Origin: Nissolia schottii
Taxonomy: Eukaryota > Streptophyta > Magnoliopsida > Fabales > Fabaceae
DNA length: 64,000 nt
Direction of reading: 5' to 3'
Assembly (NCBI GenBank): GCA_003254905.1
Contig: QANU01064415.1
Span: forward strand, 3,478 to 67,477
A model generated the notes under the pieces. That model worked only from the letters and a program-made list of their open reading frames with translations. It ran no database searches and was not told where the DNA came from. Every line of letters starts with the position of its first letter. The first letter of the stretch is position 1. This document shows positions 12,180-24,831 of this stretch, in pieces. Both the position numbers and the translations under genes were made by a program.

Positions 12180-12330
12180 TCTGTTAATTCTAGCATTAAA
12201 GGAACCTAGTTTCACACATGCATAATAATGGTATTCCGCTCGAGGATCTAGCCTAATTATGAAGAGTTTTTATTGATTGACATCGAAAAAGTTAAAGCAA
12301 TTGGTGAAATAAGTAATGTCACTTTATTAT
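12180..12330 (-). pseudogene. Remnant of DUF616 gene intron 4
   Basis: About 150 bp beginning CTGTTAATTCTAGCATTAAA matches 20188-20335 inside intron 4 of the intact DUF616 gene at roughly 75-80% by eye. Shared runs include GATTGACAT(C/A)GAAAA and GCAATTGGTGAAATA. With 8083-8310 it marks the two sides of a 3.9-kb interruption. Confidence 0.65.
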
Positions 12331-13748
12331 ATGCCAGTGTTAGTGAATTCTCGTTCCGATGGCGTTGAATAAAAAATGTTAAGAAAAAACAAAAGTGATA
12401 CTTTGAGACATTATTTACAAGAGAGAATCAATGTGAACGCACAATATTTAATTCACTAGAGTTTGTCAAAATAGCATGATAATTTTGGTACACGACTTAG
12501 CCTTTTATGGGCATTTTACATTAATAAAATAATAAAAAAAATTTGCTTAACTGAAAGGATAAAATACAAGGGACTAGATATGAAACTTTGGAGAAGCTTG
12601 TGGATGTTTGAAGAATTTCAACTTGGACGCACAGCTGCTCCTTATCCTGAGCCGGTGCTGCAAGCTTTGAAATGCAAGCTGTCCAATGAATGTAGTCATA
12701 AATTTGAACAACTCTGTAAATGCTAGTCTTTGTTCGAATTTTTCAACCTTATCTAGTCACAGGTTGATCAATTTTGTGATAATATATAATTATGTAATTT
12801 GTAAAATAAGGTTAAGGGTTGACTTAGTCATGAAAAAATGTCTTTTGTCTTATGTGATTCTTGAAAAAATAAAGTATCAACTTAATTTTTTAAATTTTAA
12901 AATATTGTCATGGTTAATTTATCAGTTGACATTTTTTTTCAAAATTTCAAGAACTAATTAGAGGAGCGTTTTAAATTTTAACGTTATGTTGACAGTTTTA
13001 AGAATTAAGTTGATACATTATTTTTTTTTAAGATTATTTACGGTATCACAACATTATTTTTCAAGAACTAAGTTAATACTTAACCTTCTATAATATTTAG
13101 TTAAATACTTTTTTTAAGAAAAAAAAACAAGAATTTCACTTACTAGATTTTAGAGTTTTAATAAGGTTTTTCTGTACCAAACCAAATTATGATGAGCTTT
13201 GATGACTTAAAAATAACTGTAATAATAATCTTGACTGTGTGATATTTGGAGCAATAAAATTTATCCTGAACTTATAAGACTAGTGGAATTTATAAGAACA
13301 AGCATTAAAGGGTCTGATACTGTGCTAGCACCTGTCTGCAACATAGCAGCACTCCAATATGAAAACGACAAAATATCGATCAAACCAAAGGAGGCTGCTG
13401 GAATCTCCAAGTTGGAGAAATTCGTTGAACATACACACATTTCACACGTTGGCATTTCCTCATTTGCATATCCATTAATTCTAACCACAAAATAAAGAAA
13501 AAGTATGAAATTCAAGGAAAAAATAAATTAAATTAAATTAAACGTGTCATTTATATTATATATTATGTATGGAAGAAAACTTAACTTGTTTCTCACGGCG
13601 AGTTTGTTTCAAAATTTTCAAAAATACAATATTTAAAAATGTCATTTTTCAAATATTCTATAAATATGTTTGATTAGTAATACATATTTATAAGAATATC
13701 TATAATAATTGTCAAAATAATCTTTAATAAATTTAATTATATCATTAT
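12331..13748. other. Intergenic with two short unidentified coding-like scraps
   Basis: At 12596-12690 the + frame reads WMFEEFQLGRTAAPYPEPVL and on, with non-random composition. At 13283-13495 a 70-codon + frame includes GSDTVLAPVCNIAALQYE and KPKEAAGISKLEKFVEHT. Neither was assigned to a family. They may be decayed gene pieces or chance frames. Confidence 0.35.
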
Positions 13749-14263
13749 TGTTCTGAAGTATGCACATCGGTACACTCTCTGGATCCTAAAGCTCGCGAAT
13801 GGAATGAAGGCTTTGGCACGATCTCTGGACTCGCGTTACGGTGGGTACCTGCAAACACTCTAACGCTCAAGTAAGCAAGGGTTTAAGGAGTATAGTAAGT
13901 GATAATTGGATGATCTTCATACCTGAGATACGGGGTTGCTATATAATTGAGGTGGTTGAGGTTGTTCCGCGTATCACGGTGGTGGGAGAATATCTCGACC
14001 AGCGTATGGTGGGCTGTCCGAGGATGTTGGGGTGGCTAGCCCCGAGCAGATAAAATGACTGAGATCTCGGGGTGGCTTATCCCGAACAGTTCCGTTGACG
14101 GGGATCTCGAGATGGCTTATCCCGAGCAGTTACGTGGCCAGGGATCTCGGGGTGGCTTATCCCGAGTAGGTAAAAGGTGGGTCTGACGGGTCCGAAGGGT
14201 CCGCGGGTCTAGGCTTGGGCAGTTGGGTCGCTAAGATGGGCCTTTATGGCCCAATCCGTAACA
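13749..14263. mobile_element. Solo LTR, 515 bp
   Basis: It starts TGTTCTGAAG and ends CCGTAACA, so it has the TG...CA ends of an LTR, and it is flanked by a perfect 5-bp target duplication ATTAT (13744-13748, 14264-14268). No internal retrotransposon region or second LTR is present, so it is best read as a solo LTR left by unequal recombination. The interior holds a degenerate minisatellite built on GGTGGCTTATCCCGAGCAG (four units, 14030-14180) and is far more GC-rich than its surroundings. Confidence 0.8.
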
Positions 14264-14813
14264 ATTATTATAAAAGTATTAAAAATAAATTAATATTTTT
14301 CGTACAATATTTTCGTTCTCATAACATGACAATAAAACATTTCAACTTCTAATATGGGAATAAAAATGCGTGAAAACTTAGGTGTATAATTTTCTTGAGA
14401 ACAGTTTGTTCTTGCGAATAAATGTTTATATCTTAAAATAAATGTAAGAATAAAACATTTCTAGTACTCATTTCTAAAAATAAATAAATATATATTAAAA
14501 CAAACTTACCTTAAGAAAGATAGAACTCCAAATTACTCCATAATATATTAAATAAGTCAGCAATCAACTTAATTTAATATCAAGAGGAAAGTCCATCCCA
14601 GACTATTCAAATTCAATTTAAGTTTAAATTTGTATCCAAACACCAAACGCGCGCATTCAAATAAAATATTACCCCAATTTTGACTCTAATTAACAAAGTA
14701 ATAGTAAGCAAAAGAAAAATTTGCCTATAAAATGGGACACGTACACTATGATAAGCATCAAGTAAATTAGAAAGCAAGCAATTGCACAACATCAAAAGCA
14801 AGAATTAAAAAAA
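14264..14813 (+). promoter_or_regulatory. 5' flank of OMT gene 3 with TATA box at 14726-14732
   Basis: TATAAAA at 14726-14732 stands 82 bp before the ATG, a normal distance for a plant promoter with a short leader. The rest of the flank is AT-rich without other recognisable elements, and the solo LTR ends only 0.55 kb upstream of the start codon, so it could affect the promoter. Confidence 0.6.
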
Positions 14814-16855
14814 ATGGGTGAAATCTGTTCCAACAATGATATTGATAACCAACTCATTAAAACTTGCTCCATTCATCAAGATGAGGAGGACAGCGCTTGC
14901 CTCACCGCAATGCATTTGATCACTGCTCTGGTTTACCCTGCAGTCTTCAATGCAGCCATTGAGCTCAACTTGTTCGAGATCATATCCAAGAAGGCGGCGG
15001 CGCCCGGCGCTTTCATGTCCCCTTCTGAGATTGCTGCTGAGCTGCCAGCCCAGCATCCGGACCTGCCTGACCGGCTGGACCGGATGCTGCGCTTGCTCGC
15101 TAGCCACTCAATTCTCACTTGCGCCACACGTGCTGATAAAGAGCATGGTGGATCCCAGAGAGTTTATAGGCTCTCACGAGTTGGGAAGTACTTGGCCCCT
15201 CATGATAGCATGGGAGGCAACTTGGCTTCATACACAAAATTTATCTGTTATCCTGCACTCATACCAGTTTGGTAAGTGATTCATTTTAATGCATCACGTT
15301 TGGACGCACTTACAAAAAGTTACTTGAAACTAATGAACATGAGTAAATATCTTAAATGAAGTTTGCGGGATCCATGTTTATTTTAGTGTGTCTTGCTAAA
15401 AAAAAATATAAAATCTTATAATTGTTCCTATGCACAATTTTTAGTTATTTGTACACTTTTTATGTAGGACATTGTTCTAACTCACATTTTACTCATCTTT
15501 AAATGATATTCTAAGATTATCTCTAATAGGTGTCTCCCCCCAAGAGTTTCTATTTTAGCTATGGAGAGCGGTTAACTTAAGTGGCATATCTCTTAATATT
15601 GTGTTAAGGAGTAAATCAAAATGAATTGTGTTTGATTACTACGATATATAATGTATCTAACTTAAAATATAACTATCTTTGAAAAAGAAAAAGAAAAAAA
15701 ATCATATTTTAACATCACTCTTATTTCAATGATGTCACATCATCAATGTGTTATACAAAGTAAGTGACTTAAAAGTGTGGTGTGAGTGAGTGCGATATCC
15801 CATATAACACTATTTGATTGATAAAATATCATTTCTCTAGTGATTTTACTGTACATAATTTTGAAATTAAGAGAGAGAATTTTTTCACTTTGCTTTGATG
15901 GCTCTAGGATGAACTTTAAGGAAGCAGTGGTAGATGCTGACGCTGACCTATTCAAGAAAGTTCATGGAATAACCTCGTACGAGTACATGGAAAAGGACCC
16001 GAAAATGAACCAATTCTTCAACACTGCAATGGGAAACTTGTCTACAACACAGATGAAAAGACTACTTGAAGTATACACTGGATTTGAGGGAATTTCAACA
16101 TTGGTTGACGTGGGAGGTGGGATTGGACAAAGTCTCAAAAGGATAATCTCCAAGTACCCTTCAATCAAGGGAATTAATTTTGATCTGCCCCAAGTTACTG
16201 AAAATGCACCCACCATTCCAGGTATGTCCTAATTGATTTAATAATGTTTTTATCACAAATCAAGATACACCAAATGATGTTTGCATATTATTTTTTTCTT
16301 TCTTTCTTTATGTAGTTTTCTTAAACCAAAATTATTAATCAGCAAAACTAACTATCTAATTTTGTTAAGGGATTGAGCATATTGGAGGGGACATGTTTGC
16401 AAGTGTTCCACGTGGGGATGCTATAATTCTCAAGGTTATATAGCTTACTCATATCAATATATAACTCTTTATCCAACAACTGAATTAATGTTGATACTTC
16501 AATACATATTATTTATATATCTAACTTTATTGTTATTATTATGGTGACATTATTGTAGACTGTGTGCCACAATTGGTCAGATGAGAAATGCTTGGAATTG
16601 TTAAGAAATTGTCACAAAGCGTTGTCACCAAATGGGAAGGTGATTGTGGTCGACTTCATATTGACAGAAGAACCAGAACCAACGGAAGAATCCCAATTTG
16701 TTTCCACTGTTGACAACATCATGTTTATCACGGTTGGTGGAAGGGAAAGAACTCTAGAGCAATATGAGAACTTGTGCAAACTCTCTGGGTTTTCAAGATT
16801 TAAGGTCGCTTGTCGCGTTTTCTCTGCTTTGGGAGTGATCGAGTTTTATAAATAA
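14814..16855 (+). CDS. COMT-type O-methyltransferase, isoliquiritigenin 2'-O-methyltransferase-like (gene 3, intact)
   Basis: Four exons (14814-15271, 15908-16221, 16370-16434, 16559-16855) with GT/AG borders join to 1134 nt, giving 377 residues, the usual COMT length. Residues about 28-125 form the N-terminal dimerisation/winged-helix part (ACLTAMHLITALVYPAVFNA, MSPSEIAAELP, RLDRMLRLLA). The C-terminal methyltransferase domain has the SAM motif LVDVGGGIG (218-226), FDLPQV, GGDMFASVP and the general-base His283 in CHNWSDEKC. From memory, the sequence is closest to legume chalcone (isoliquiritigenin) 2'-O-methyltransferase, which methylates chalcones with SAM in phenylpropanoid/isoflavonoid defence metabolism. 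Substrate cannot be proven from sequence; caffeate- or isoflavone-type activity is possible. It is the intact member of a three-copy tandem array. The start is the first ATG after the TATA box and matches the family N-terminus. Confidence 0.93.
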
Positions 16856-19445
16856 TTAAAAAAAATATTATCTGTATTTATTTTGGTGCATATTCATCTA
16901 TCGTTTAATGTGATCTATTTGAGGTGTGTTGACACAGTGTCTTATACTAAAATGAGTACCAGTAACATAACTCATTTACAAATAAGTTGATACATCAACA
17001 GTAAGACTGTCAGAAGAAATGTTATTCTTTTTTTTCAAAATAAGAGTACAAGTTGTGAGCATGTAGATTTTTAAGAATAAATTGAGGTATTATATCTTAT
17101 CTTAAATGTATTTGATTGTAATTTAGTTTGATTTAAAATTATTTCTTGATTCAGTTTCTTGCCTATAAATATGTACACTATTGTAATCAAATACAATCAT
17201 TATCAATAATATTATTCTACTATTCTACACATTATTTTCTCTTGTTATTCCCATGTGTTTTCATAGCCTAGCTTGAGGCAAGAAGTAAAAAATGGCGGTT
17301 CACCTTTTGTTTGTTTGTTTGTTTGGTAGCATTTACTAAGTTATGAATAAATTTAATCATGTCTTCTAAGCTTTTCCTTGTCATTAAACGTGATAGATGT
17401 GGTTTTAATATTTTATGTACTATGATGATATGCCTGTAAAGGCCACTATATATATGTAGTAGCAAGAAGCACGAGCAATTATCAAAGTAAAAGTAAGAAA
17501 ACAAGCAAGAGTGAATGAATTGTGTTTTGGTATAATTTGTCGAATTTTGTTATAATTTCATGAATTAATATGACATATTGATCTGTTATATGTTCTAATG
17601 TGATAAATTAATATTTTTTAATACAATATTTATAGAGATGTGCATTATAAGCTCAAATGGTCAACAAATCTCTAAACCTCTTACAAGTTGATTTTTTCAA
17701 TGATTTAACTAATGAAAAGTTTGTTACGATCATATAGAACATAAAATAATAACAAAATTTAATAAATTTAATTTTAAAATTATACAAAAAATAAGCAAAT
17801 TTAATAAAAAGATGTATTTATTCCATAAAACATGTGAAGAACTACCTAATAATATATTGATTCGGGTTTCTGGCCCATCTTTTGTTTATGTCAAAGTTAA
17901 GATTTGTTATGATTGAATAATTCAAATTTGTTTGTCCATTTTAAATTTGGATAATTTGAATGCCAATGTTATTTTTGTAATTTAATTAGTTATATTAATG
18001 ATGTTGAATTGGCGATGCAGTTAAGCGTGGGTTGAGTTAATTTTGAGTTGTTTTAGGATCCACCATACTCATCAAAATGGGCACGAGGGAATGAATTCCC
18101 CAAAACAATTATTATGATTGCTCATGTTAACAGAAAAAAAGATACAAAATTTAAATCAGTGAAATCATTTTAAAATTATTAGTACGTACTTCATATGTTT
18201 ATATTCTCTCTTTTGACATGACCAAACACGATTTTAACATGAGAATATCTATTCCCCGTGATCAATTTGTGCGTCTTAGTGCTCTTAGGTTTGAGAATTG
18301 ACTAATGTTGAGTCATTCTTTTTGTTTCTTACATTTAAATAAATAAATTGGCCATATACACCCCCCAATTCAAGGACAATGTTAGTAGTCAATTGCTTCA
18401 AAATAACTGCTTTCCATGTGCGGCGCAGCATGCATCATTCGTTGAAATAAATTCTCTCATTGAATTTTTTATATTTTTTTCAACTTTGGTCGTTATGAAA
18501 AATCCGGACCTTATGAAACATAAATATTAGTATACAGTAGCCTTTAATTTTATACTACTAGTTGACAATAACACGTGGTCCTTGTCCTTCATTATACTAA
18601 TAATAAACACTGCCACCCAATGAACTTAGTCTCAATTTTGAATTGTTGACCATTTGGTATAAAGTGTAGGGGATGAGAGGAAACAAGTACAAATTAAATT
18701 TTATAACGTCCCATATATTTAAGGAAATAAAGAGATATTTGAGGTAATAAAATCAATGACATAAGAATCACGTGGCAGGTTTCTAAACATGAGTATGAAA
18801 AATGGCCCTATCAAAATTTTCTACATACAACAAAACAATCCCAATTTAGAATCCAGAGATGAAAATAATATGACTAGTCGTAGTGGAAGTGATGGTCAGA
18901 AAGGTCATTTCAATGCTTTTGCTTATGTCTCTCCCAAGCTATAAATGAATATGCCAATCACAAATGGATGGATACTACAAAGAGATATGATAAAAATATA
19001 CCACAAAATTATGCTCCGCGGATGAAGCAATGTAGTGTAGTAGTAGATCATACTTTTGAAGGAAACACTTTGCTTCTTTGGTGGAAACGTGCTGAGAATC
19101 ATCAAGTCACCAAAATGTGACACAAAATTCTGCAGAAAGATGGCCAGAAGAAATCACTGCTTCCAACAGATATGGAAGAGAGAATGGCCAAGCACATCAT
19201 ATCAGGATCCACTCACAATTCAAATGTTTAACAGTTAGAACTCGTGTCATTCGGTTGCTTTTTGAACGGTATTCCTCTTCTCATCCATCCTATGCCGGAA
19301 CAACTTGGCTATGTGTCTCCTTTCACAGTCCTGGACATAAAAAGGACAACAAAAATCCATTAGACTAACATCCCTAGGACTTCCTTCCTATGCCTACAGC
19401 ATCAACTGTTATCGCAGAAAGCGACCATCGATGTGTAGTTGTGTT
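16856..19445. other. Intergenic between convergent OMT gene 3 and DUF616 gene
   Basis: No gene was recognised. 17100-17260 (CCTATAAATATGTACACT followed by AATAATATTATTCTACTA) resembles the end of a copia-type LTR, but no partner was found. 18923-19445 probably includes the 3' UTR of the DUF616 gene. The rest is AT-rich and unremarkable. Confidence 0.5.
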
Positions 19446-22400
19446 TTAAAGTTTCTCCACCTTGAACATGTTGAGATGAAAAGGTTTGTCGGGATTCATC
19501 CTTCTCAGCTTCTGATAAGTATATGCAAAACTCAGCTGATCACGAGGAGTAAACCGGTCGACTTCATTGAACCAAAGACAGGAGAACAAATTTGACATTG
19601 GGGTGTGTGCCCTAATGATAAAGGAACCTTCAGGGACATCTGACAGAAAAACAAATATATGTTAGGAGTCAGTCTATCAGTGGCGATTCATTTAATCAAC
19701 AAGATTGGAAAATTGGCCAAAAGAAAAAATCCGCAAAAAAGCATACTGCTTGGGAGAAGCTTGTTTGGATCTGATGCATTAAATCTTTGCAGTCCATCAG
19801 CCCGGTAAAATGCAAATTGTTCATCTATGACAGTATGATTATACTTGTTCAGTTTCTTGTTTTGTGCTACCTCTTCCCACATACAATGCCGATCATAGTG
19901 ATTGGATATTGCAAATTCATAACCTTTTCGCCACAAGAAGTACTCCAAGATAAGATATGGATCAAGCTGGAGACGTAATTTGCTATCCAACCAAATCGAA
20001 TATCTGAAACAATATTTGAAAGAAAATGAGGAGCAAAAGGTCATTGCACATCTAAGATAATTATGCAACAAATAGTACCTAAAACCCAATGAACAACTCA
20101 TTCGAAGAAAACCAGTAATGAGCCTGCCTAAAGAATTCAGATACCTATCTATAGAACATTACATCAAGAACGCAGCATATTTATTGTTGAATTGCAGCAT
20201 AAAAGGAACCTGGGTTCACATACACAACGGTACTACATTGCAGGATCTAGCTAACATATGACAAGACTTTTCAGTGATTGACATAGAAAAGTTAAGCAAT
20301 TGGTGAAATAGGTAACGTAACTCCATTATATTACTATAATTTACAAGTACACGCATCAAACAACAGGTATTCATTTCATCATAATTCATGCAAGATATGA
20401 GAGCAGATTAAAAAAAGGGAAAGGGAGAAGTTCGGAAAATACAAGAATTTATGATTTAGGACTTAAAGGGAATTAAATTCAGGATACTGCAGTGACAAAT
20501 TTACAATTTTAGGATAAACTTTGAATGTTTAATAAAATTTGAATGTTTTAGTGCTCTTTTTCACCGAGATATCCAAAATTTAGTTCTCACAAATGCTTAG
20601 TACAAATCACAACTTAAAATGCATCCAAATCAGTGCTGTGAAAATCAAAAGAACATCACATATGTATTCAGACTCGGTCTCACCTTGCAAAAGGAAAAAG
20701 CCGATGTGGCAATAACTTAGGTATTTTTCCCACCCTCCGCATATCATCATAGGGTAGGTTCTTCACTACCACTAACTTCCAAAAGCCAATGAAACCCATT
20801 CTATCAGGCACATGACCTTCAGCAGTAAGGGTTCGTACCGTAACTTCATCAGTAAACATCACAAAGCAGACATTCTTCCTTGACACACGAGCAATCTGAA
20901 ATCACAATGACTTGGGTTAATGCAACAAAACATACTTTATGACAATTGCATCAACAGTTGATGGTTGGTCACACATAAGAAGCTCTGTCAAATGCTAGAA
21001 AGGTCAATTATGAGAAAGGCAAGTAGTGGTTAAATCTGTCGGTAATGTTTAACATTTTACCACCCTTGAGTACAAGCAAAATATTTTGCCCCTTTTATCC
21101 ATGGCAACTTACAAGAGTAAAGGAGTGTGGGAGTATGGGACCAGTAATGAGACTTTATTTATCCCCACCCACGAAGCCAAACATTTTGCTGAGGTAGAAG
21201 AGAAAGAGAAGCATAAGTGAAACACTGTAGCAGAATCAATAGTGTGCTTGCTTAACACTATGTATATGCATAAGTAATTAATGACTACTAGTTTAATACT
21301 ATCTATTTCCTAAGAATCTAATGTTTCCAATGCCACACATATTCATCGCGCGGCAGAACACATCAGTCACATGCATCATTGCTAACACATTTGATACTTT
21401 CTGCTCACGTATTTCCTGTTGCTGCAAGCAATGATAAAAGTCCACTAATTTCCTAATATCTGCATATTCTCATTGTTGAAAATTTCCTATGCCTTTGTTT
21501 TCTACACTACGAATTATAGCCACAAACATAAGCCTTAGTATTTTCAGAAAAACAGGGTATAAGCCCAGATACTAAGGACACAATCAACTAAATTACCTAT
21601 GTCAAAACATAAACAATTGGTCCGATTTCTGAGAAACTTTTGGGCAATAATTAAATCAAAATTGATGCTCAGATTTAGATCAGAACAACTGTTGACACAG
21701 CACAAAGTAAAAAGCACAAAATCACCACCATTTTTTCTTAAGCGGAACTCTGAGAATATAATATGATGTTACTGGAAAAATGACACTATGTGATTGTTAA
21801 CCTCCAAACATCCAAAATTCCACAAATTGAAATAATAGATAATTAGAGCCATTACTGTTTTGGTGGCTGGGGTCCTCAGACGATCAGAATTTCCAAATAT
21901 GCATGAAACCACAGCAATATGGCATCTGCTAATATAACTTTCATCATCTTCTGCCAAATCAAAGCCAGTGCTAGGAAACCCTTGAGGACCTTTAACAAAA
22001 CCACAGTTTATTTTCTGATCACGTGCAAAAAATGAATTTTCCCTCTCTTCCAAGCTCTGATGGCCAGCAAATCTGGGCGCCCATTGTTCAACTCCCTGTG
22101 GCTTCTCTTCTATCTCCGTGTACTGTAAGTTAAATCTTGCAAACTTTCGGCTTTCTAGTGGTTCTACAAGCTGTGCAGTCGAGTTTAAGTTCAACAACTT
22201 CATCTCACAGGATCCTGAAAATAGGTGACATGCAAGCAGGTTATAATACTTTTCTTTTCTTCTCTTAATATATTTATTTGGATAGAAGAGGAGATAGAGG
22301 AAATTTTTCCATGCACCAATATGTGAAAGCAAAATAGCGGTTCTCGGAGTGTTTGGTAAATCTAAGAGCACCTTTGGACCAGTTCAAAAGAAAACCAGTA

Positions 22401-24831
22401 GATATATCTATTTAAACTTGGAACAGTTTGTAAACTACACTGATTTGTCTAAAAACTGGCTTTGAATTAATTTATAATTTATGTCATTTGGTAAAATAAT
22501 GTCCAACTTTAACCCCTGAGGAAAATGGAGAAAGCAGTAAGTGAAGAGTAAAAATACGACGAGAGTTGAAACTAATCTTATATAGACCAAGTTTATACAG
22601 ATATGTGTAATCAGTTAAACAATCATATCAGCATCTTTCAAAATAAAACTCAAGTGTGGCACACATACACGAGTATAGCTCGCAGAATTGGAGGTTAATC
22701 GCTTCCTATTGAACCAGAAAATGTAAGGCCCATGCAAGTCACACTTCGGTTCAGCGTTACCGCTTTCCAATTTGAAAACAGAGCTTGTGTTAAATATACA
22801 GAACCAAAGCCCCCAAAGGATGTATGAGTGAGTGTGTATGCATGTGAATAATGCCAACTGGTCATGATGAAAACACATGCTGCAGAAAGTCCTGATAATA
22901 TGATTTGTAAAACAAGGGATAAAATGAGTTAAGGTGCCTGTAGTGCTTACCTACTGAGCAGCTAAAAGTTAAAAACTACAAAATCATCAAAATGAAAAGA
23001 AACAACAAACTGTATTCATGTGAAGGATACCTCCAACAGTCCAATGACATTGTATGAATAATGTACATAACCAACATATTCCAAGGCCCTTACGTTTCAA
23101 GTTTCCGCAGTTCCCATCTTTGGAGCTAAAGATTCTATTTTTTATTCAGGAACAAACCCCCCCCCCCCTCTCCCTCTGTGTTCCAAGTAAAGAAAGAAGA
23201 AACGAAAACCATACAAGCTACAATGTTTGGCCCAAGTAAAAGTATGGATAAGATGAATAGAATAAAAGTCACAAGCAATTCCATCTTCATGAATTGCAGC
23301 AATGAGGTAACAAATAATTAATGATTCTGAGCAAAATGTGAATAACTTTCCAAAGGAAGTCAATACAACAACAGATAAACTTCACCTGAAAACTTACGTC
23401 GCCTAGATTTCTTCTTTGTTTCTGGATGAGATTTTTTGTTTGATTGTCCAGTAATTTGTCCAGTAATAAGACTTGCATGTTTAGAATTTGATTTTTCATC
23501 ATGAGAAGTTCTTTTGTTCAAGGAAGATGCCCCCTCGTCATCCTCAGAAACAATATCATCATTGATTCCAGCATCAAAAGAACTATGGGATTCTTTCTGG
23601 ATTTCATTGTCTGATTTTAGAATATTGGAATTAGAATGTTGCCCTCTCATATTTTTACTATTGTCAACATCATCCATTTGAGGATCATGAAAATCGAAAA
23701 AGTCATCATAGTCATCATCAATGTCATCTGCTGCATTCTTCTTTTTCAGATCAGCATCATGTGACATTTTCCCATCATCTTCAGTAGAGTGCCCCACATT
23801 CTTCAACGACTCCTCATATTCTGCTTCATACCTTTTCAATTCGTGACGTCCAGCTTCATTATACAAGCCTGTGCCTCTTCGCTTAATGCCTGTGTCAGAA
23901 CCATCCTCAGAAGACATATCATGCTTCATCTTCTCAGGAGAATCATTTTCATTCTTTTCATCTCCAGTATCCGCAATTGCCTGTTCCATCATATCCTCAT
24001 CATAATCATCATCCCTTCTCCTATCATCCCTATCCCAATACCTTGAATCTCGACCATGTCCCCCAGAGCCGTGACCGAAGTCAAGAACTTTGTTATTCTC
24101 CATCCGTGGTACATTTTTAAGAAAGTAAGAATCGCTCTTTAAATCATCAGTAATATCACCACTGTTACTTATTTCTGCAATCAAAGATTGGCACATTTAA
24201 AATGATATAAATAAATCAATTTATAAAAAAGAGAAACAAAAACATAATGATATATCAGCATCTTGGATGATCAAGACACTGCAAAATTGATGAAACCACA
24301 CAACAAGGCTCAATCTCTTAGCTTACCAAATAACCCTAAACCCCAATGCACTCAGTTGGACCCTAACACTTTAAAATCTCAGATGCAAACACCCTTTCCT
24401 ACTCCACAACTTCCCCCAAGCAACCAAACGAGAAATCAAACTCAAAACTCATGCAAAACCCACAATGCCGATTCACAAGTTCACTAAAAAAAAAACACAC
24501 ATAAAAAAGGGGCATTGCGATCAAAAGAACAAGAGCCCAACAAAAAAAAAAACACTGATTCAAAGAGCAAAGAAGCTTCACCTTCTCTAGAAATGTAAGA
24601 GAACGCAAGGAAAGTGACGACGAGCACGAGGAACAGGAAGCCCAGGATCGCCGTCACCGGCAGCCGCGACACCCTGTCGGATCGCGCTGATCGCCGGAAC
24701 CGATGCTGCTTGTGGGTGCCGGCAGCGGCTCCACCGCGAATCCCGACGGCGACGTGATCGGCGGTACCGTTGGCGTGTTGCGGATCCCTCACCCCAAACC
24801 TCTCCATCCCCGATTGCCTCTGCTGAGCCAT
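19446..24831 (-). CDS. DUF616 / MUCI70-like Golgi glycosyltransferase-type protein, 6 exons
   Basis: Minus-strand exons 24831-24582, 24174-23386, 22214-21856, 20895-20684, 20003-19747 and 19639-19446 join to 2061 nt, giving 686 residues. Residues 58-79 (LPVTAILGFLFLVLVVTFLA) are a single membrane anchor behind a basic N-terminus, typical of type II Golgi proteins. Exon 2 encodes a long acidic low-complexity stem (many D/E and K). Exons 3-6 encode the DUF616 domain: CEMKLLN, CGFVKGPQGFPSTGFDL, NVCFVMFTDE, GFIGFWKLVVVKNLPYDDMR, WLDSK, AISNHYDRHCMWEE, AHTPMSNLFSCLWFNEVDRF. Family members include Arabidopsis MUCI70 (mucilage polysaccharide) and TOD1. The catalytic role is inferred, not shown. The protein ends at MFKVEKL, shorter than the C-termini I recall. 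A one-base frame change would add 14 codons. The acidic stem recalls the embryo-essential Arabidopsis paralogues. Confidence 0.9.
23157..23170. repeat. C homopolymer run in DUF616 intron 2
   Basis: A run of about 12 C residues followed by TCTCCCTC. It lies in an intron, has no evident role, and its length is error-prone in sequencing. Confidence 0.7.

Noticed and set aside
17100..17260. Complete copia LTR after OMT gene 3
   Set aside because: Only an LTR-end-like stretch is visible; no left end, target duplication or internal region could be placed.
23789..24046. Plus-strand 85-codon frame in DUF616 exon 2
   Set aside because: Ile/Leu-rich antisense of the Asp/Glu-rich stem; explained by codon composition.
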